A stretch of DNA of 64,000 bases, taken from DASSBR01 sp035708085 (GTDB lineage: Bacteria > Pseudomonadota > Gammaproteobacteria > Natronospirales > DASSBR01). Both the position numbers and the translations under genes were made by a program. The stretch lies in assembly GCA_035708085.1 (NCBI GenBank), contig DASSTE010000002.1, positions 1-64,000 on the forward strand, given 5' to 3'. Of this stretch, positions 25,022 to 34,588 are shown one piece after another. Under the pieces are notes generated by a model that worked only from the letters and a program-made list of their open reading frames with translations, did no database searches and was not told where the DNA came from. Numbering within the stretch: position 1 is the first letter of the stretch; every line of letters begins with the position of its first letter.

Positions 25022-25350
25022 GCCGGTTAAAGCGGCTCCTGCGTCGAATCGTCGTGATCGAAATCCCGTACGATCCGTCCACCATTATGCCGGCTGCGCT
25101 GCTGGTGATCTTTCAAAACAGCCATGGCTGCGGGATCAAGTTCAGCATTCCGCTTTGGATTCAGCGGCGACGCGCATGGCGGCGAGAATGCGAGATGCGC
25201 GGCCGTTGGCGCGCGGCGCTGGCAATTCGGAAGCTGAGTGGCCGTATGGAAATAGCATGGGGCTGGGACGAACCGGTATCCGGTCAAGCGGTTTATGCCG
25301 GGCAGGATTACCGCGACTTAATGGCGCGCGTGAATGATCGAAGCAGGTAG
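25018..25350 (+). CDS. Early protein, unknown
   Basis: 110 aa. Hydrophobic/beta N-terminal half (IVVIEIPYDPSTIMPAALLV) and a basic middle (IQRRRAWRRECEMRGRWRAA). No recognised motif. It is ATGA-coupled to the gene before and slightly overlaps possible starts of the HAD gene after it. Confidence 0.5.
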   Translation: MSRLKRLLRRIVVIEIPYDPSTIMPAALLVIFQNSHGCGIKFSIPLWIQRRRAWRRECEMRGRWRAALAIRKLSGRMEIAWGWDEPVSGQAVYAGQDYRDLMARVNDRSR

Positions 25351-25357
25351 CAGCAGA

Positions 25358-25870
25358 ATGAAACACGATTACCCGATCATCTTCCTCGACATCGACGGCG
25401 TGCTGAATTCAAGCGAGTACGTGCACGCTCGAGGCGGTGCCATGCCGCCACGATGGCTGATTGTGCGCCATGGTCCGACATTGGCGCATGAGGTGTGGGA
25501 CATCGCCCCGACACTGCTGGGCCGCCTGCGTCAGCTGGTAGAAGATACCGGCGCCAGAATAGTGATTAGCTCGACGTGGCGGCTGGGTCAGTCACCCGAT
25601 CACTTTCACCTGCTGTTCGAACGACGCGGCTGGCCACTGCCGCGAGAAACGATCATCGGCTGCACGCCCACGCTGCGCGGATTGCGCGGCAATGAAATCG
25701 CCACCTGGATCGAAACAGCCGGTTTCACCGGCCCGTATGTCATACTGGACGACGATTCCGACATGCTGCCGGGCCAGCCGTTCATTCACGTGGATCGCAG
25801 CGTGGGGCTCTCGCAGGGTAATTGCCACGACGCGAAAGCGTTCTTGATTTCAGAGGGGCCGCCCGCATGA
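25358..25870 (+). CDS. HAD-superfamily phosphatase-like protein
   Basis: 170 aa from the ATG at 25358; an ATG at 25334 is possible but less well placed. Motif I is FLDIDGVLNS with the nucleophile Asp. Motif II is the S-T pair in RIVISSTWR, and motif IV is the aspartates of VILDDDSDM. RGNEIATWIE precedes motif IV, as in the HAD domain found in nucleic-acid end-repair and phage proteins. It probably hydrolyses a phosphate, perhaps on nucleotides or DNA/RNA ends; the substrate is not deducible. Confidence 0.75.
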   Translation: MKHDYPIIFLDIDGVLNSSEYVHARGGAMPPRWLIVRHGPTLAHEVWDIAPTLLGRLRQLVEDTGARIVISSTWRLGQSPDHFHLLFERRGWPLPRETIIGCTPTLRGLRGNEIATWIETAGFTGPYVILDDDSDMLPGQPFIHVDRSVGLSQGNCHDAKAFLISEGPPA

Positions 25871-26076
25871 CGTGCAAAGAAAAAGTGTTGAAGCGATACC
25901 CACAGGCGCGCATAGAGCGCGAGCATGTGTTTCCGGAGCTGTCTGGCCGCCCAATCGACCCTATTTATTTCATACTTTGGGTAGACAACATGATGTTGGC
26001 CCAAGGAGACACTGAATCAGAAGTGTGGCGGAGGGCTCAATACAATATTGAAAATCGAGAAGGCCGGCGTCTATAG
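25867..26076 (+). CDS. Small early protein, unknown
   Basis: 69 aa, ATGA overlap with the HAD gene. Sequence MTCKEKVLKRYPQARIEREH then FILWVDNMMLAQGDTESEVW, likely a small alpha/beta protein. It is the last gene of the plus-strand island, and its end overlaps the convergent minus-strand gene by 6 nt. Confidence 0.55.
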   Translation: MTCKEKVLKRYPQARIEREHVFPELSGRPIDPIYFILWVDNMMLAQGDTESEVWRRAQYNIENREGRRL

Positions 26077-26397
26077 CCCCGCATCCGGATCGTAAATCGT
26101 CACAGTCTCCCCGTTCGGCGCCTCGACCTCGGCACTAGCCAGCCCCAGCCGCGCGTTCTGTTCGTATTCCTCGAACGCCGCCGCCAGCATATCCTGTAAC
26201 CCCAGATTCGGCACCAGCGCGGCGACGTCGGGATCCTCGAACATGCCGAGCATATACAGGTTATCGCGGGTGTAGAACCGCCGCAGCAGCGCCTTGACCG
26301 GCCACCAATAGACGCCAAAATTGCGGTAGTGGCGCGGGTCCGCCTGCAGCACGGCGAGCACGTTGCGCATCGCTTCGCGAACGTCGTCAGCCGTCAT
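26071..26397 (-). CDS. Small acidic late protein, unknown
   Basis: 108 aa. Helical start (MTADDVREAMRNVLAVLQAD), aromatic middle (YRNFGVYWWPVKALLRRFYT) and an acidic end with PNGETVTIYDPDAGL. It overlaps the DarB-like stop by 11 nt and is probably translated with it. The sequence resembles short C-terminal partners of phage internal proteins, but no family is certain. Confidence 0.6.
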   Translation of the reverse strand: MTADDVREAMRNVLAVLQADPRHYRNFGVYWWPVKALLRRFYTRDNLYMLGMFEDPDVAALVPNLGLQDMLAAAFEEYEQNARLGLASAEVEAPNGETVTIYDPDAGL

Positions 26398-29300
26398 CTT
26401 GCAGCCGCTCCTTCAACTCCGGGCTGGCAAGCGGCTGATTTTCCAGCCAACGACGCACGGAGCCTTCCCGGTATTGGCCAAAAAAGTGGCGGGTCAGCGT
26501 GCCGGGCGCCGGCGTGTAGCGGTTGCTGGCACCGGATGCCTCACTGACCGGCTCGTCCAGTACGCCGTATTGCTTCGCCTGCCGGTAAATCGCGTCCAGC
26601 GCCTCCGCCGGCAGATTCACCTTGTTACTGTAGTGCGCCTGCCCGAGCTGGGCCAGTATGTTCATGGCCGCGCCGAACGACTCCGCCTGGTCGGCTGCGG
26701 CCAGCTGTTCCGCCGTGAACTTCGCGCGCGCTTCGGTTTCGAACGCGCCGCCGAAGAGGCTGCGCCCGATTGCCGACCAGGGATTGCCGGTGTACGGGCC
26801 GTACTCCCAATCCGGATACGCAGCCTTCACGCCGTCGGCCCGCGAGTCGCCGCCGCGCCGACGCGAATGCACCCAGTTCACGTCGAACTTCTTCGCGCGT
26901 TCCATATCCATCCACGCCTGCATCGCCTTGTCGCGATGCTCCGGCAGCGGCAGCATGACGTCGTGGTTGTCGACCATCTTGTGGTAATCGTACGATTTCG
27001 CCGCGACCGGCTGGCCGTCCTTGTCCAGCAGGCCGACCGCGCTGCCCCAGTGGCCCTTGTAGGATTTGGCCGCATCGCGCAAGGATGCCTGAATCGGTCG
27101 GTACAGCTTGCGCAGCACCGCTTCCGGCGCGTCGCGCAGGCTCGCCGGATCGTCCGCCGCGTGCGCGCCGGCCTCGGCCTGCTCCGCCGCGGCCTTTTCG
27201 ATATGCGCGTGTTCGTCCGTCTCGGAATACTCGATCGGCGTGACGCCGTGGTTCATCTTGGCGACGTCGAAGCTTTGCACGCCATCGCCCAGCCGGCCAT
27301 ACTCGCGCGCCTTCACCTGGCCGGCCAGCGGATCGACGCCGGTCACCACCCATTTGCTCGGCGAATCCGAATAGTATAGCGGCGCCTCGTGGCCACCGTC
27401 CATTTCAAACGCGGTTCCGGCGTGCCAGACATGACCGGTATCCGGCTGAATGACGGTTGGCCGGCCCGTTTTAAGCGCCTCCTTGGCCGGAAAATACTCG
27501 TTGGTCGAAAGCCGCTCCTTCGCTTGTCCCATGCGCGCGGCGAGCCGCTGCGCCGTCTTGCTGTCCTTATTGTCCAACTGGCTGTAAGAGCGCTGCATTT
27601 CCTGAAAGCGCAGGAACAGGTCGTTTGCCTCGGCGGTCTTCTTCGCCCGCTGGCGCTCGAGCGCCGCAGTCTTGTTCTCTTCGTATTGCTTGCGCGCCGC
27701 ATCGGGGTCGGCCGACAGCAGGATCATCATTTCATCGCGGCTGAACGCGCCCTCGCGGGCCAGGTTCTCCACCTTGTCGCCGCCGTGCCACAGCACGTCC
27801 TGCCAGTCTTTCTTCGCGCTGACGGTCTGCCAGCGGTAGCCGTCGAAGCTGCCTTTCGACAGGTAGGCATGGATCCGCACCGCCTCGTTCTTGTTGCCCT
27901 GCCGCAGCCCGCGCCCATGACGTTGCTGCAGGCTCGCCGGCTCCCACGGGATTGTCAGATCGTGCACGTCGGCGGTGCGCTTTTGCAGGTTCATCCCCTC
28001 GCCCATCGTCGCCGTATTGCCGATCACGACCTTGTACTTGCCGGCGTTGAACTTGTCGGAAATCGCCTGCCGCTTGGCCGACGTGCTGGCAGCCTTGGCG
28101 TTGACGATCGCGATGTCGTCGCGCTTCAAGCCGCGGTCCACCAGCAGCCCGGCGATCTTTTCGTGCAGGCCGTTGTGGTCGCAGAACACCACCTGCCCGC
28201 CGTCCTTCGCGTTGGCGAAAATGGTATCGGCAGCCTCGGTCAGCTTCGGCGACACGTGGCCCTTGTAATGCTCCGGATCAAACAATTCCAAGTCGATCGC
28301 GGCCTTGCCCATCTTGTCCATGATGGAGAAGATATGCGCCTCGCCGCTCGCGTCGCGGTCCTTGCCAGCCCGCTCCGCCTCTAACCGCAGCGTCTCGTAC
28401 ACCCGCTCCTGCTCCGGCGTCATGTCGGTCAGATGCATCTGGTCCTTGCGTTCCGGCAGCGGCAGGCCGACATCCTCCGCCGTCTTGCGGTCGATGTACT
28501 TGCGCATCACCTCGCGCAGCTCGTCCAGGTTCTTGAAGCCGGCGACAACCGGCGCTTCCTTGATATTGCCGTCGACGGTCAGAATCTGCTCCTGCTTGAA
28601 GTCGCAGTAGCGGTCGAGAAAGTCTTCGGAGTTCTTGATGCCGCGCAGCGTGAATTCCTCCGGCGCCACGTGCGACAGCATCGAATAGATTTCCAGCGGC
28701 GAATTCTTCGTCGGCGTCGCCGTCAGCATAAAGACGTTCTTGTCGCCGTGGTGCTCGCGCAGGTAGCGCGTCTTGAAATAGGTGTCGAGGGCGCGATTGG
28801 ACAGCCCCGAGCCGCCGAGGAACTTCGGCTGCTGGCCGAAACGGTTGCGAGCGGCGAATAAATTCTTATAGGCTGCCGCCTCATCGATCAGTAGCGCGTC
28901 GATCCCAAGATCGTCAAAGTAAATGACGTCGGTGCGCTTCTCGAAATCCCGTTTGGCGACCGCCTGTTCGTACTGCTGGCGGATTTTGTTGCGCCGCTTG
29001 TCGCCGGCCTGCCCGAGCGAATCGGCCCGTTGCGTCCAGAAATCGCCCTCGACGTACTCGCCCTTGGGAATCGGGCTCAGATCCAGCTCGTTCCACACCG
29101 GCTGCGACAGAAACACGAAGTCGTATTCGTTCTGGGAGAGTTCATGGAACTTGCGGCCGCGCTCGGCTTTCGTATCGGTCTTGCCGACCAGCTCGCCATT
29201 CTTGTCGCGGCTGTAGGTCTCGCCGATGGTCAGCACCCGCGCGCCCGGGAACCACGTTTCGGCTTCCGCGACCCAATTCGCCAGCACGGACTTCGGCACC

Positions 29301-31945
29301 ACGAACGTCGGCCGCTTCGCCTTGCCGTGCGCCTTGAGCAACCGGGCGAGCGCGAGGCCGCGCATCGTCTTGCCAAGCCCGACGTCGGCGGCGATGATGC
29401 CCTTGCCGGCGTCCAGCGCCCAGCGCAGGCCCTCGAAATGATACGCATTGACGTCCATCTCCGGATTGATGCCCGGAATGGCGATCGGCGCGTCGCTGAA
29501 CTCCTTCTGCCGGAAGCCGCGGAACGTGCGGTTGTAGATGTCCTCGATGCGGTCGCGCAGGTCCGAGCCCAGCAGCCATTGCTTGAACTGCTCGTTCATC
29601 GCCTCGACGCGCGGCCAGTCGTCCTTCTTGACGCCGGTGCGGTTGAGGTACTGATTCAGCAGCTGCTGCGCGTTGAAGCCGACGCCCACCAGGTCGCCTG
29701 CCAGCGTATAGACGCCGTCGGCGAACGTCACGCGCAGCGGTTCCGGGTTCCATTGCGCGGTCGGGTTTTCGGCGAGCCACGCGTCGATATTCGCCTGCGA
29801 CCACGCCTCGATTGCCTCCGCCGGAATCCAGCCGGACGCAAGCGTGATGTCCACGTCTTCGAGCCCCTTGGGATCGATGGCTTTTTCCAACGCGTCGATC
29901 TGGCGCTGGTATTTCGCCTTGTAGGATTCTGCGAGCCCTTCGTGACCCAAGGCGGCCGTCGCAGCGTCATATTTGACCCATAGTTCGCCGGTCAGGTATT
30001 GGTCCAGCGTCGTCCAGGTCTGCCCGTCGGCCTCGATCGCGTATTGCGGCGACGCGAACAGGTGATCCAGCGCCGCGTCGCGGTCGCCGCCGGTCCATTC
30101 GGCGGCCACGTCGTCCGCGGTGAAGCCGCCCTGCGTGAGCGCCAGGCGCGCGGCAACGGCATCGAAATCCTGGCCTTCGGTGGCGTCGCGCGTGCGGCCG
30201 GTCACCATGTCGGAATAGCTGCCGTCCTTGTGCACCGCGCCCAACAGGCGCCACAGCACCTTATCGTGCTGCGCGGCCTGCACCAGCGCCTTGTTTTCAG
30301 ACGGAATGCCATGGGCGGCGACATACGCGTCGAGCGCGGCGACCACGGTGTCGCGCTGCTTCGCGCGGTCGGCATCATCCGCCGCGAACATCGCGTCGAG
30401 CGCATCGGCGACGGCCTGCGCATCGGTCACAGCGCCCGCATCCGGCGGCTGATTGTCCACCCGATGCCAGCGCGGCGGATTGCCTTGCAGCACGTAGGTG
30501 ATGCCGTCGATCGTCTTGGTGTCGCCGGGCTGCGCGACCTCGTAGGGCCGCTTGAGCGCTGCGGTGCGAATGCGCTGCTGGGCGGCTTCGTCGTCGCCAG
30601 CGGTGGCCAATATGTCGGCCATCGTCGGCCCAGGCGCCGATTCGGTAGCCTCGAATTGCGCAATCTCGGAGGCGACGCCGGCCATGGATCCGGTCACGGT
30701 AAAGTCGTTGCCGATCCCGGCCTTCGCGCGCCAGCCGGCTTCCGGCGTGCCGAAGATATGGTCCTTGCCACGGCCGGCGAAGTAGCCGCCGGACAGGAAT
30801 TCATCGTCCCAAACGCCCAGATCCTTGAGCGCCTGTTGATCGACCGCGCCCAAGGCACCCGCGACATCGCCCGGGCGCTTGCGGAAAATGACGATGTCGG
30901 TCGTCACTTCGGTGTGCGACGCCTCGAACGCCGTGTTCGGCAGCCGCATCGCGCCGACGAACCCCGCCTTGCGCAGCAGCCGCTCGCGAAAACTGCGCGT
31001 ATTGCGGTTTTCCATGATGCCGGTCGGCACGATCAACGCGACGATTCCGTTCGCCTTGGTCTTGTCGATCGCGGTGTCGAGGAAGTATTGATCCTCGCTC
31101 GGCAGGTGCTTTTTGTCGTCCTTGATACTCGCGCCGCGCAGCCCGAACGGCACATTGCCGATCACGGCGTCGAACAGCCGGCCGTCCTGCGTCGCGAAAT
31201 TCTCCAGGCTCGACCCGACCACCTCATGGCGCTCGTGCAGCACGCGGGCGATGCGCGCGCTAGTGCCGTCCCATTCGACACCGGTCACGCGCGCCGCTGC
31301 AGGCGCAGTTGACAAATAGACGCCTGTACCGCAACTGGGCTCCAATATCTCGCCGTCGCGGATGCCGAACGTGTTCAGCACCTTCCACATGGCCGCAGCC
31401 ACGTCCGGGCGCGTGTAGAACTCGTTCAGCGAGTCGCCGACGCCGCCGGTACCGCTATACTGCGCGAGCGCGGCCTTGTCGGCATCAGTCAGTTCGGCGT
31501 CGGTCTTGTCCGCCAGTATCTCGCGGGCACGGGCGTTCAGCTTCTTGCGCTGCGTCTTGGTGGTCCCGGCCGGAACGCCGAAGGCGGGAATCGGAATGGT
31601 GTCGAATGGCAGGCCGTAATCGACGCCGGCGGGTTCGTCGGCGAGCGGCGGCGCCACCTGCTTCGCCGGCTGTTCCATTTTTGCGGCAGATTTCGGTTTC
31701 TGCCGCGGTTTTGCAACACCGGCCGATTCGGATTCCGTGCCCGGCTGTTCTGGATTCGCGAATAGCGAATGCTGCGCCGGGGCAGCGGGCGGCTTGGCCG
31801 GCTCGCTATGCTGGCGCTTACGGCGCCGCGCGTAATGCGGCTTGACCACCGTGCCGTTGCGGCGCACGCCGCCCTTCACCGGTACGATCGTATCGAACAG
31901 GCCGATCTGGTCGGCCGCGCCTTTCAGCAGCAGGAACAGCTTCAT
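26387..31945 (-). CDS. DarB-like antirestriction protein: methylase plus SNF2 helicase
   Basis: 1852 aa, co-ejected antirestriction type. The N-terminal tag MKLFLLLKGAADQ is followed by GGVRRNGTVVKPH, a block shared with other head-module proteins here. A low-complexity linker follows. The adenine-methyltransferase-like domain has LEPSCGTG at 201-208 and GNVPFG at 263-268 (NPPF-like). The helicase domain has Walker A ADVGLGKT near 850, DEAA near 1020, TATPTKN just after, and GRGLRQGNKNE near 1345. The order methylase then SNF2 helicase matches P1 DarB and relatives, which ride in the capsid and protect incoming DNA from type I restriction. It is coupled to the kinase gene upstream by ATGA. 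Confidence 0.85.
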   Translation of the reverse strand: MKLFLLLKGAADQIGLFDTIVPVKGGVRRNGTVVKPHYARRRKRQHSEPAKPPAAPAQHSLFANPEQPGTESESAGVAKPRQKPKSAAKMEQPAKQVAPPLADEPAGVDYGLPFDTIPIPAFGVPAGTTKTQRKKLNARAREILADKTDAELTDADKAALAQYSGTGGVGDSLNEFYTRPDVAAAMWKVLNTFGIRDGEILEPSCGTGVYLSTAPAAARVTGVEWDGTSARIARVLHERHEVVGSSLENFATQDGRLFDAVIGNVPFGLRGASIKDDKKHLPSEDQYFLDTAIDKTKANGIVALIVPTGIMENRNTRSFRERLLRKAGFVGAMRLPNTAFEASHTEVTTDIVIFRKRPGDVAGALGAVDQQALKDLGVWDDEFLSGGYFAGRGKDHIFGTPEAGWRAKAGIGNDFTVTGSMAGVASEIAQFEATESAPGPTMADILATAGDDEAAQQRIRTAALKRPYEVAQPGDTKTIDGITYVLQGNPPRWHRVDNQPPDAGAVTDAQAVADALDAMFAADDADRAKQRDTVVAALDAYVAAHGIPSENKALVQAAQHDKVLWRLLGAVHKDGSYSDMVTGRTRDATEGQDFDAVAARLALTQGGFTADDVAAEWTGGDRDAALDHLFASPQYAIEADGQTWTTLDQYLTGELWVKYDAATAALGHEGLAESYKAKYQRQIDALEKAIDPKGLEDVDITLASGWIPAEAIEAWSQANIDAWLAENPTAQWNPEPLRVTFADGVYTLAGDLVGVGFNAQQLLNQYLNRTGVKKDDWPRVEAMNEQFKQWLLGSDLRDRIEDIYNRTFRGFRQKEFSDAPIAIPGINPEMDVNAYHFEGLRWALDAGKGIIAADVGLGKTMRGLALARLLKAHGKAKRPTFVVPKSVLANWVAEAETWFPGARVLTIGETYSRDKNGELVGKTDTKAERGRKFHELSQNEYDFVFLSQPVWNELDLSPIPKGEYVEGDFWTQRADSLGQAGDKRRNKIRQQYEQAVAKRDFEKRTDVIYFDDLGIDALLIDEAAAYKNLFAARNRFGQQPKFLGGSGLSNRALDTYFKTRYLREHHGDKNVFMLTATPTKNSPLEIYSMLSHVAPEEFTLRGIKNSEDFLDRYCDFKQEQILTVDGNIKEAPVVAGFKNLDELREVMRKYIDRKTAEDVGLPLPERKDQMHLTDMTPEQERVYETLRLEAERAGKDRDASGEAHIFSIMDKMGKAAIDLELFDPEHYKGHVSPKLTEAADTIFANAKDGGQVVFCDHNGLHEKIAGLLVDRGLKRDDIAIVNAKAASTSAKRQAISDKFNAGKYKVVIGNTATMGEGMNLQKRTADVHDLTIPWEPASLQQRHGRGLRQGNKNEAVRIHAYLSKGSFDGYRWQTVSAKKDWQDVLWHGGDKVENLAREGAFSRDEMMILLSADPDAARKQYEENKTAALERQRAKKTAEANDLFLRFQEMQRSYSQLDNKDSKTAQRLAARMGQAKERLSTNEYFPAKEALKTGRPTVIQPDTGHVWHAGTAFEMDGGHEAPLYYSDSPSKWVVTGVDPLAGQVKAREYGRLGDGVQSFDVAKMNHGVTPIEYSETDEHAHIEKAAAEQAEAGAHAADDPASLRDAPEAVLRKLYRPIQASLRDAAKSYKGHWGSAVGLLDKDGQPVAAKSYDYHKMVDNHDVMLPLPEHRDKAMQAWMDMERAKKFDVNWVHSRRRGGDSRADGVKAAYPDWEYGPYTGNPWSAIGRSLFGGAFETEARAKFTAEQLAAADQAESFGAAMNILAQLGQAHYSNKVNLPAEALDAIYRQAKQYGVLDEPVSEASGASNRYTPAPGTLTRHFFGQYREGSVRRWLENQPLASPELKERLQDDG

Positions 31946-32565
31946 GCGAGCGTGGCCAGTGCGGCCTGCAAGTGCTTGAACAGATCGTCGAGCGAGCCGT
32001 TGTTATCGACCTCGGCATCCACCAGCGCCGCCGGCAAATCCCGTTCGCTGCTATGCGCCGCGCAGCCGGCCGCATCGCGCTGCAGCCGGAAAATCACGCC
32101 GCCCCCCGCACGAATCCACGCCGCCTCATTCTCGAACCGCGTGGACGTGTTCGCCATCAACGGCCCGCGTCGTCGGTAGATGTCGGCCGCGCGCTTGATC
32201 CAGTAATCCGGATCCTGCCGCCGCCGGTATTCAGTGCCCCAGCGCTGCATGATCCAGCGCGGCGAGCGCGACACGGTGTAGCCGTCGACCATCGTGTTGA
32301 TGACGTCGGCATCCAGCAGCGCGGCAATAAAACCAGCGTCACCACAATGCTCTAGCGCCAGCAGCGAAGTATCGGTTTCCTTGGTCTCGCGCGTGGTCAA
32401 CAGATGCCGCGGCACGCCAAAGGCGTCGGCGACCTCGGTATAGAGCGCGTCGGAAAACGAAAACGGCCGGTAGCCCAGCACGGCGAGAAATTTGGCCGCC
32501 GTATCCTTGCCGGTGCCGGCATGGCCCGCCAGGCCGATAATCGGCGGCAGTACGCGCGACGCCAT
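31942..32565 (-). CDS. Deoxynucleotide monophosphate kinase-like protein
   Basis: 207 aa. P-loop GLAGHAGTGKDTAAKFL at residues about 10-26, then FSDALYTEVADAFGV and RWGTEYRRRQDPDYW, the pattern of phage dNMP kinases (T4 gp1/T5 type), which charge dNMPs including modified ones. It lies at the head of the DarB-like gene, ATGA-coupled. The adjacent cytosine methylase acts after synthesis, so no modified nucleotide needs to be invoked. Confidence 0.78.
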   Translation of the reverse strand: MASRVLPPIIGLAGHAGTGKDTAAKFLAVLGYRPFSFSDALYTEVADAFGVPRHLLTTRETKETDTSLLALEHCGDAGFIAALLDADVINTMVDGYTVSRSPRWIMQRWGTEYRRRQDPDYWIKRAADIYRRRGPLMANTSTRFENEAAWIRAGGGVIFRLQRDAAGCAAHSSERDLPAALVDAEVDNNGSLDDLFKHLQAALATLA

Positions 32566-32804
32566 TACAGCGTTTCGGAGCGCACCGGAAACCAGCAGCT
32601 ATACGGCTTGCCGACGTCGTCCTGATGGAGCGGCACGGACGTAATCCAGCGGTCCTGCCCCTCGTCGGTGAACACCTTGAGATTGACGCAGGTATCGCTC
32701 CAGACCCGCACGATAATCGCCGGAAATTCCCGCGCGTCGCCATTGACGGACGGTTCGGAATCGGCCAGACGAAAGCGGACGATTCGCCCGAGAGAAGGTT
32801 TCAT
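32565..32804 (-). CDS. Small beta-barrel protein, unknown
   Basis: 79 aa, first gene after late element 6, with AGGAG 5 nt from the ATG. Sequence GRIVRFRLADSEPSVNG, FPAIIVRVWSDTCVNLKVFT and WITSVPLHQDD looks like a small SH3-type barrel. It shares one base with the kinase gene. No function recognised. Confidence 0.65.
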   Translation of the reverse strand: MKPSLGRIVRFRLADSEPSVNGDAREFPAIIVRVWSDTCVNLKVFTDEGQDRWITSVPLHQDDVGKPYSCWFPVRSETL

Positions 32805-32837
32805 GGAAGCTCCTGAAAGCGCGTTCTTCGAGCTTTC

Positions 32838-32854
32838 AGTCTGCCGTCACGACA
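32838..32854 (-). promoter_or_regulatory. Late promoter element 6
   Basis: Minus strand reads TGTCGTGACGGCAGACT, 34 nt upstream of the ATG at 32804. It drives the kinase and DarB-like genes. Its upstream end overlaps the stop of the metallopeptidase gene. Confidence 0.75.
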
Positions 32855-33161
32855 CAAGCGTCAACGCCTTCGCCAAAAACGGCTGCAGCGCCGGATTCGC
32901 CTGCAAGACGCCGCACCAGCCGGTCGCGAGCGCGGCGACGGCGTTTTCCTCGACCGCCTTGTCGCCCAATCCCGCATGCCACCAGATCGCGTGCAGGATT
33001 TCGTGCGCCAGCGTATCGGCCAGCATGCTGCCGGTAAGCGTGCGGTCGATGAGAATCGCCTGTTCCGCCGGCCGGAATTCGCCGAACACATCGCGTTCGG
33101 ACAAATCCTCGTACCGGATGCGGTAGCCGTGCGGGCCGATGCGCACCGTCTCCGGCTTCAC
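32847..33161 (-). CDS. Putative zinc metallopeptidase (HExxH)
   Basis: 104 aa from a GTG at 33161 that overlaps the previous stop (GTGA); a longer frame runs back into the neighbour. LADTLAHEILHAIWWHAG carries HEILH, the HExxH zinc motif, and the glutamates of KAVEENAVAAL about 20 residues on could supply the third ligand, as in SprT/IrrE-like minimal peptidases. Such domains are common in phage polyvalent modules. The target is unknown. Confidence 0.72.
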   Translation of the reverse strand: MKPETVRIGPHGYRIRYEDLSERDVFGEFRPAEQAILIDRTLTGSMLADTLAHEILHAIWWHAGLGDKAVEENAVAALATGWCGVLQANPALQPFLAKALTLVS

Positions 33162-34585
33162 GCCCGCCACTTCCCGTCGATGACGTTCAATAGGCTCCGC
33201 TTGCCGTTCGCGTAGAGAATGCAATGCGTGTTCAGCCAGCTACTGGGGCCGCGATTGTATTCCAGCCGCAGGCGCGACGAGGTGCCGACTTGGTAGCAGC
33301 CGTCGCGGATGCCGGGCGCATGCGAATGGCCGATGATCGTCTTGGTGCCGATCCGGCCGAAACTGCGCCGGTTGCCGCGCGCGCCGTTGGCACCCTGGTC
33401 GCCGTGGTAGCCCAACTCGACGCCCTTCACCTGGTAGCTTTCGTCGCGCGCCAGAAACCGCGCCTGCCCGACCGTCTTGAGCTTCTGGCGCGCCCAATAG
33501 ACGAACGGGTCCGGGTGCTCGGCGCCGTGCGGCGTCATGCGCGTATCGGCGAGCAGCGCGGCGAAGGTTTCGGCCCAGAACAGCGCGTTTTCTGGGTCCG
33601 TCTTCGGGTCGGTTTCCTTGATCCAGCGCGCGAGCGCATCCGGATGGTTGCTCGACACGAACACGTTGCGACTATCCGCGCGTGTGTGCCGATCGATGAA
33701 CGCGAACGTCTTGTCGAGCCAGCGGCCGACATTATCCATACCGGCCTGCCGCTTGGCGTAATTGGTGAATGGCTCATTGCGGTGATGATGATTGCGGGCA
33801 TAGAAATCGTGGACGTCATGCCATGCCACGACCTCCGGGCGCAGCACGTTGACAATGCTGCGCTGGTTCGTGAACGTCGCCCGCACCACGTCCGGATCGA
33901 TGAATTCGACGTGCGAATCGCCCATCACCAGCGCCGCCGCTCGCCCGGCATCCTTGACGCCCGCCGACGTGAACCGCTCGGTCAAGTCGATGAACTCGCC
34001 GTTCTTCTGCGCGTTGATCTGGCGCAAATGGAACACGTCGCCGGCGACCTCAATGACAGCCGCACCGAAGGTATGATGATGCTCGCCCTTCTTGCCGGCC
34101 TTGCTGTCGGTGTAATTCGCGACCGTCACCGCGCCGGTCGTGGTCATGATCTTCGGCAGCTTGTGCTGCGGCGTCGGCACCGTCGTCAACTCGAGCTTGG
34201 GATGGCCGATGATCGCTGATTGGCCGCCGGTCAGCGTCTCGAAGCCCGTCAGCGGACTGACCGCCGTCGGCTGGGTTTTGATGTCGCCCAGCACGACGAT
34301 GTTGTCGTTCAGCGCCAAGCGGATATCCAGCAAAAACGGCACCAATTCCGGCGCCCACCAGTCATCCTCCTGCGCGCTCTCGGTCCATTGCGAGGTGGGA
34401 TTGCGGTAGCGGTAGGGAATGACAATCAGTTCGGCGCGCCGGTGGCGGCAGTAGCGCAGCAGGGCGCGGAAGAAGGGCGTATGGATGGGCGTCGCGTTCT
34501 GCGCGGCGGTGATCACGAACCGGTTCACCCGGCGGCGCGCCAGGCGCTTCGCGATAGCTTCGGAACGCGCTACGGCGACCGCCAC
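33158..34585 (-). CDS. Calcineurin-like phosphoesterase family protein
   Basis: 475 aa, GTG start at 34585. Metal-binding signatures appear in order: MGDSHVEFID, AWHDVHDFYARNHHH, VSSNHPDALARWI (GNHD-like) and IGHSHAPGIRDG (GHSH). This is the layout of metallophosphoesterases. It lies in the injected-protein region, so it may act on nucleic acid or nucleotides at entry, as suggested for T5 A1-type proteins, but its substrate cannot be read from sequence. Confidence 0.68.
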   Translation of the reverse strand: MAVAVARSEAIAKRLARRRVNRFVITAAQNATPIHTPFFRALLRYCRHRRAELIVIPYRYRNPTSQWTESAQEDDWWAPELVPFLLDIRLALNDNIVVLGDIKTQPTAVSPLTGFETLTGGQSAIIGHPKLELTTVPTPQHKLPKIMTTTGAVTVANYTDSKAGKKGEHHHTFGAAVIEVAGDVFHLRQINAQKNGEFIDLTERFTSAGVKDAGRAAALVMGDSHVEFIDPDVVRATFTNQRSIVNVLRPEVVAWHDVHDFYARNHHHRNEPFTNYAKRQAGMDNVGRWLDKTFAFIDRHTRADSRNVFVSSNHPDALARWIKETDPKTDPENALFWAETFAALLADTRMTPHGAEHPDPFVYWARQKLKTVGQARFLARDESYQVKGVELGYHGDQGANGARGNRRSFGRIGTKTIIGHSHAPGIRDGCYQVGTSSRLRLEYNRGPSSWLNTHCILYANGKRSLLNVIDGKWRA

Positions 34586-34588
34586 GCG

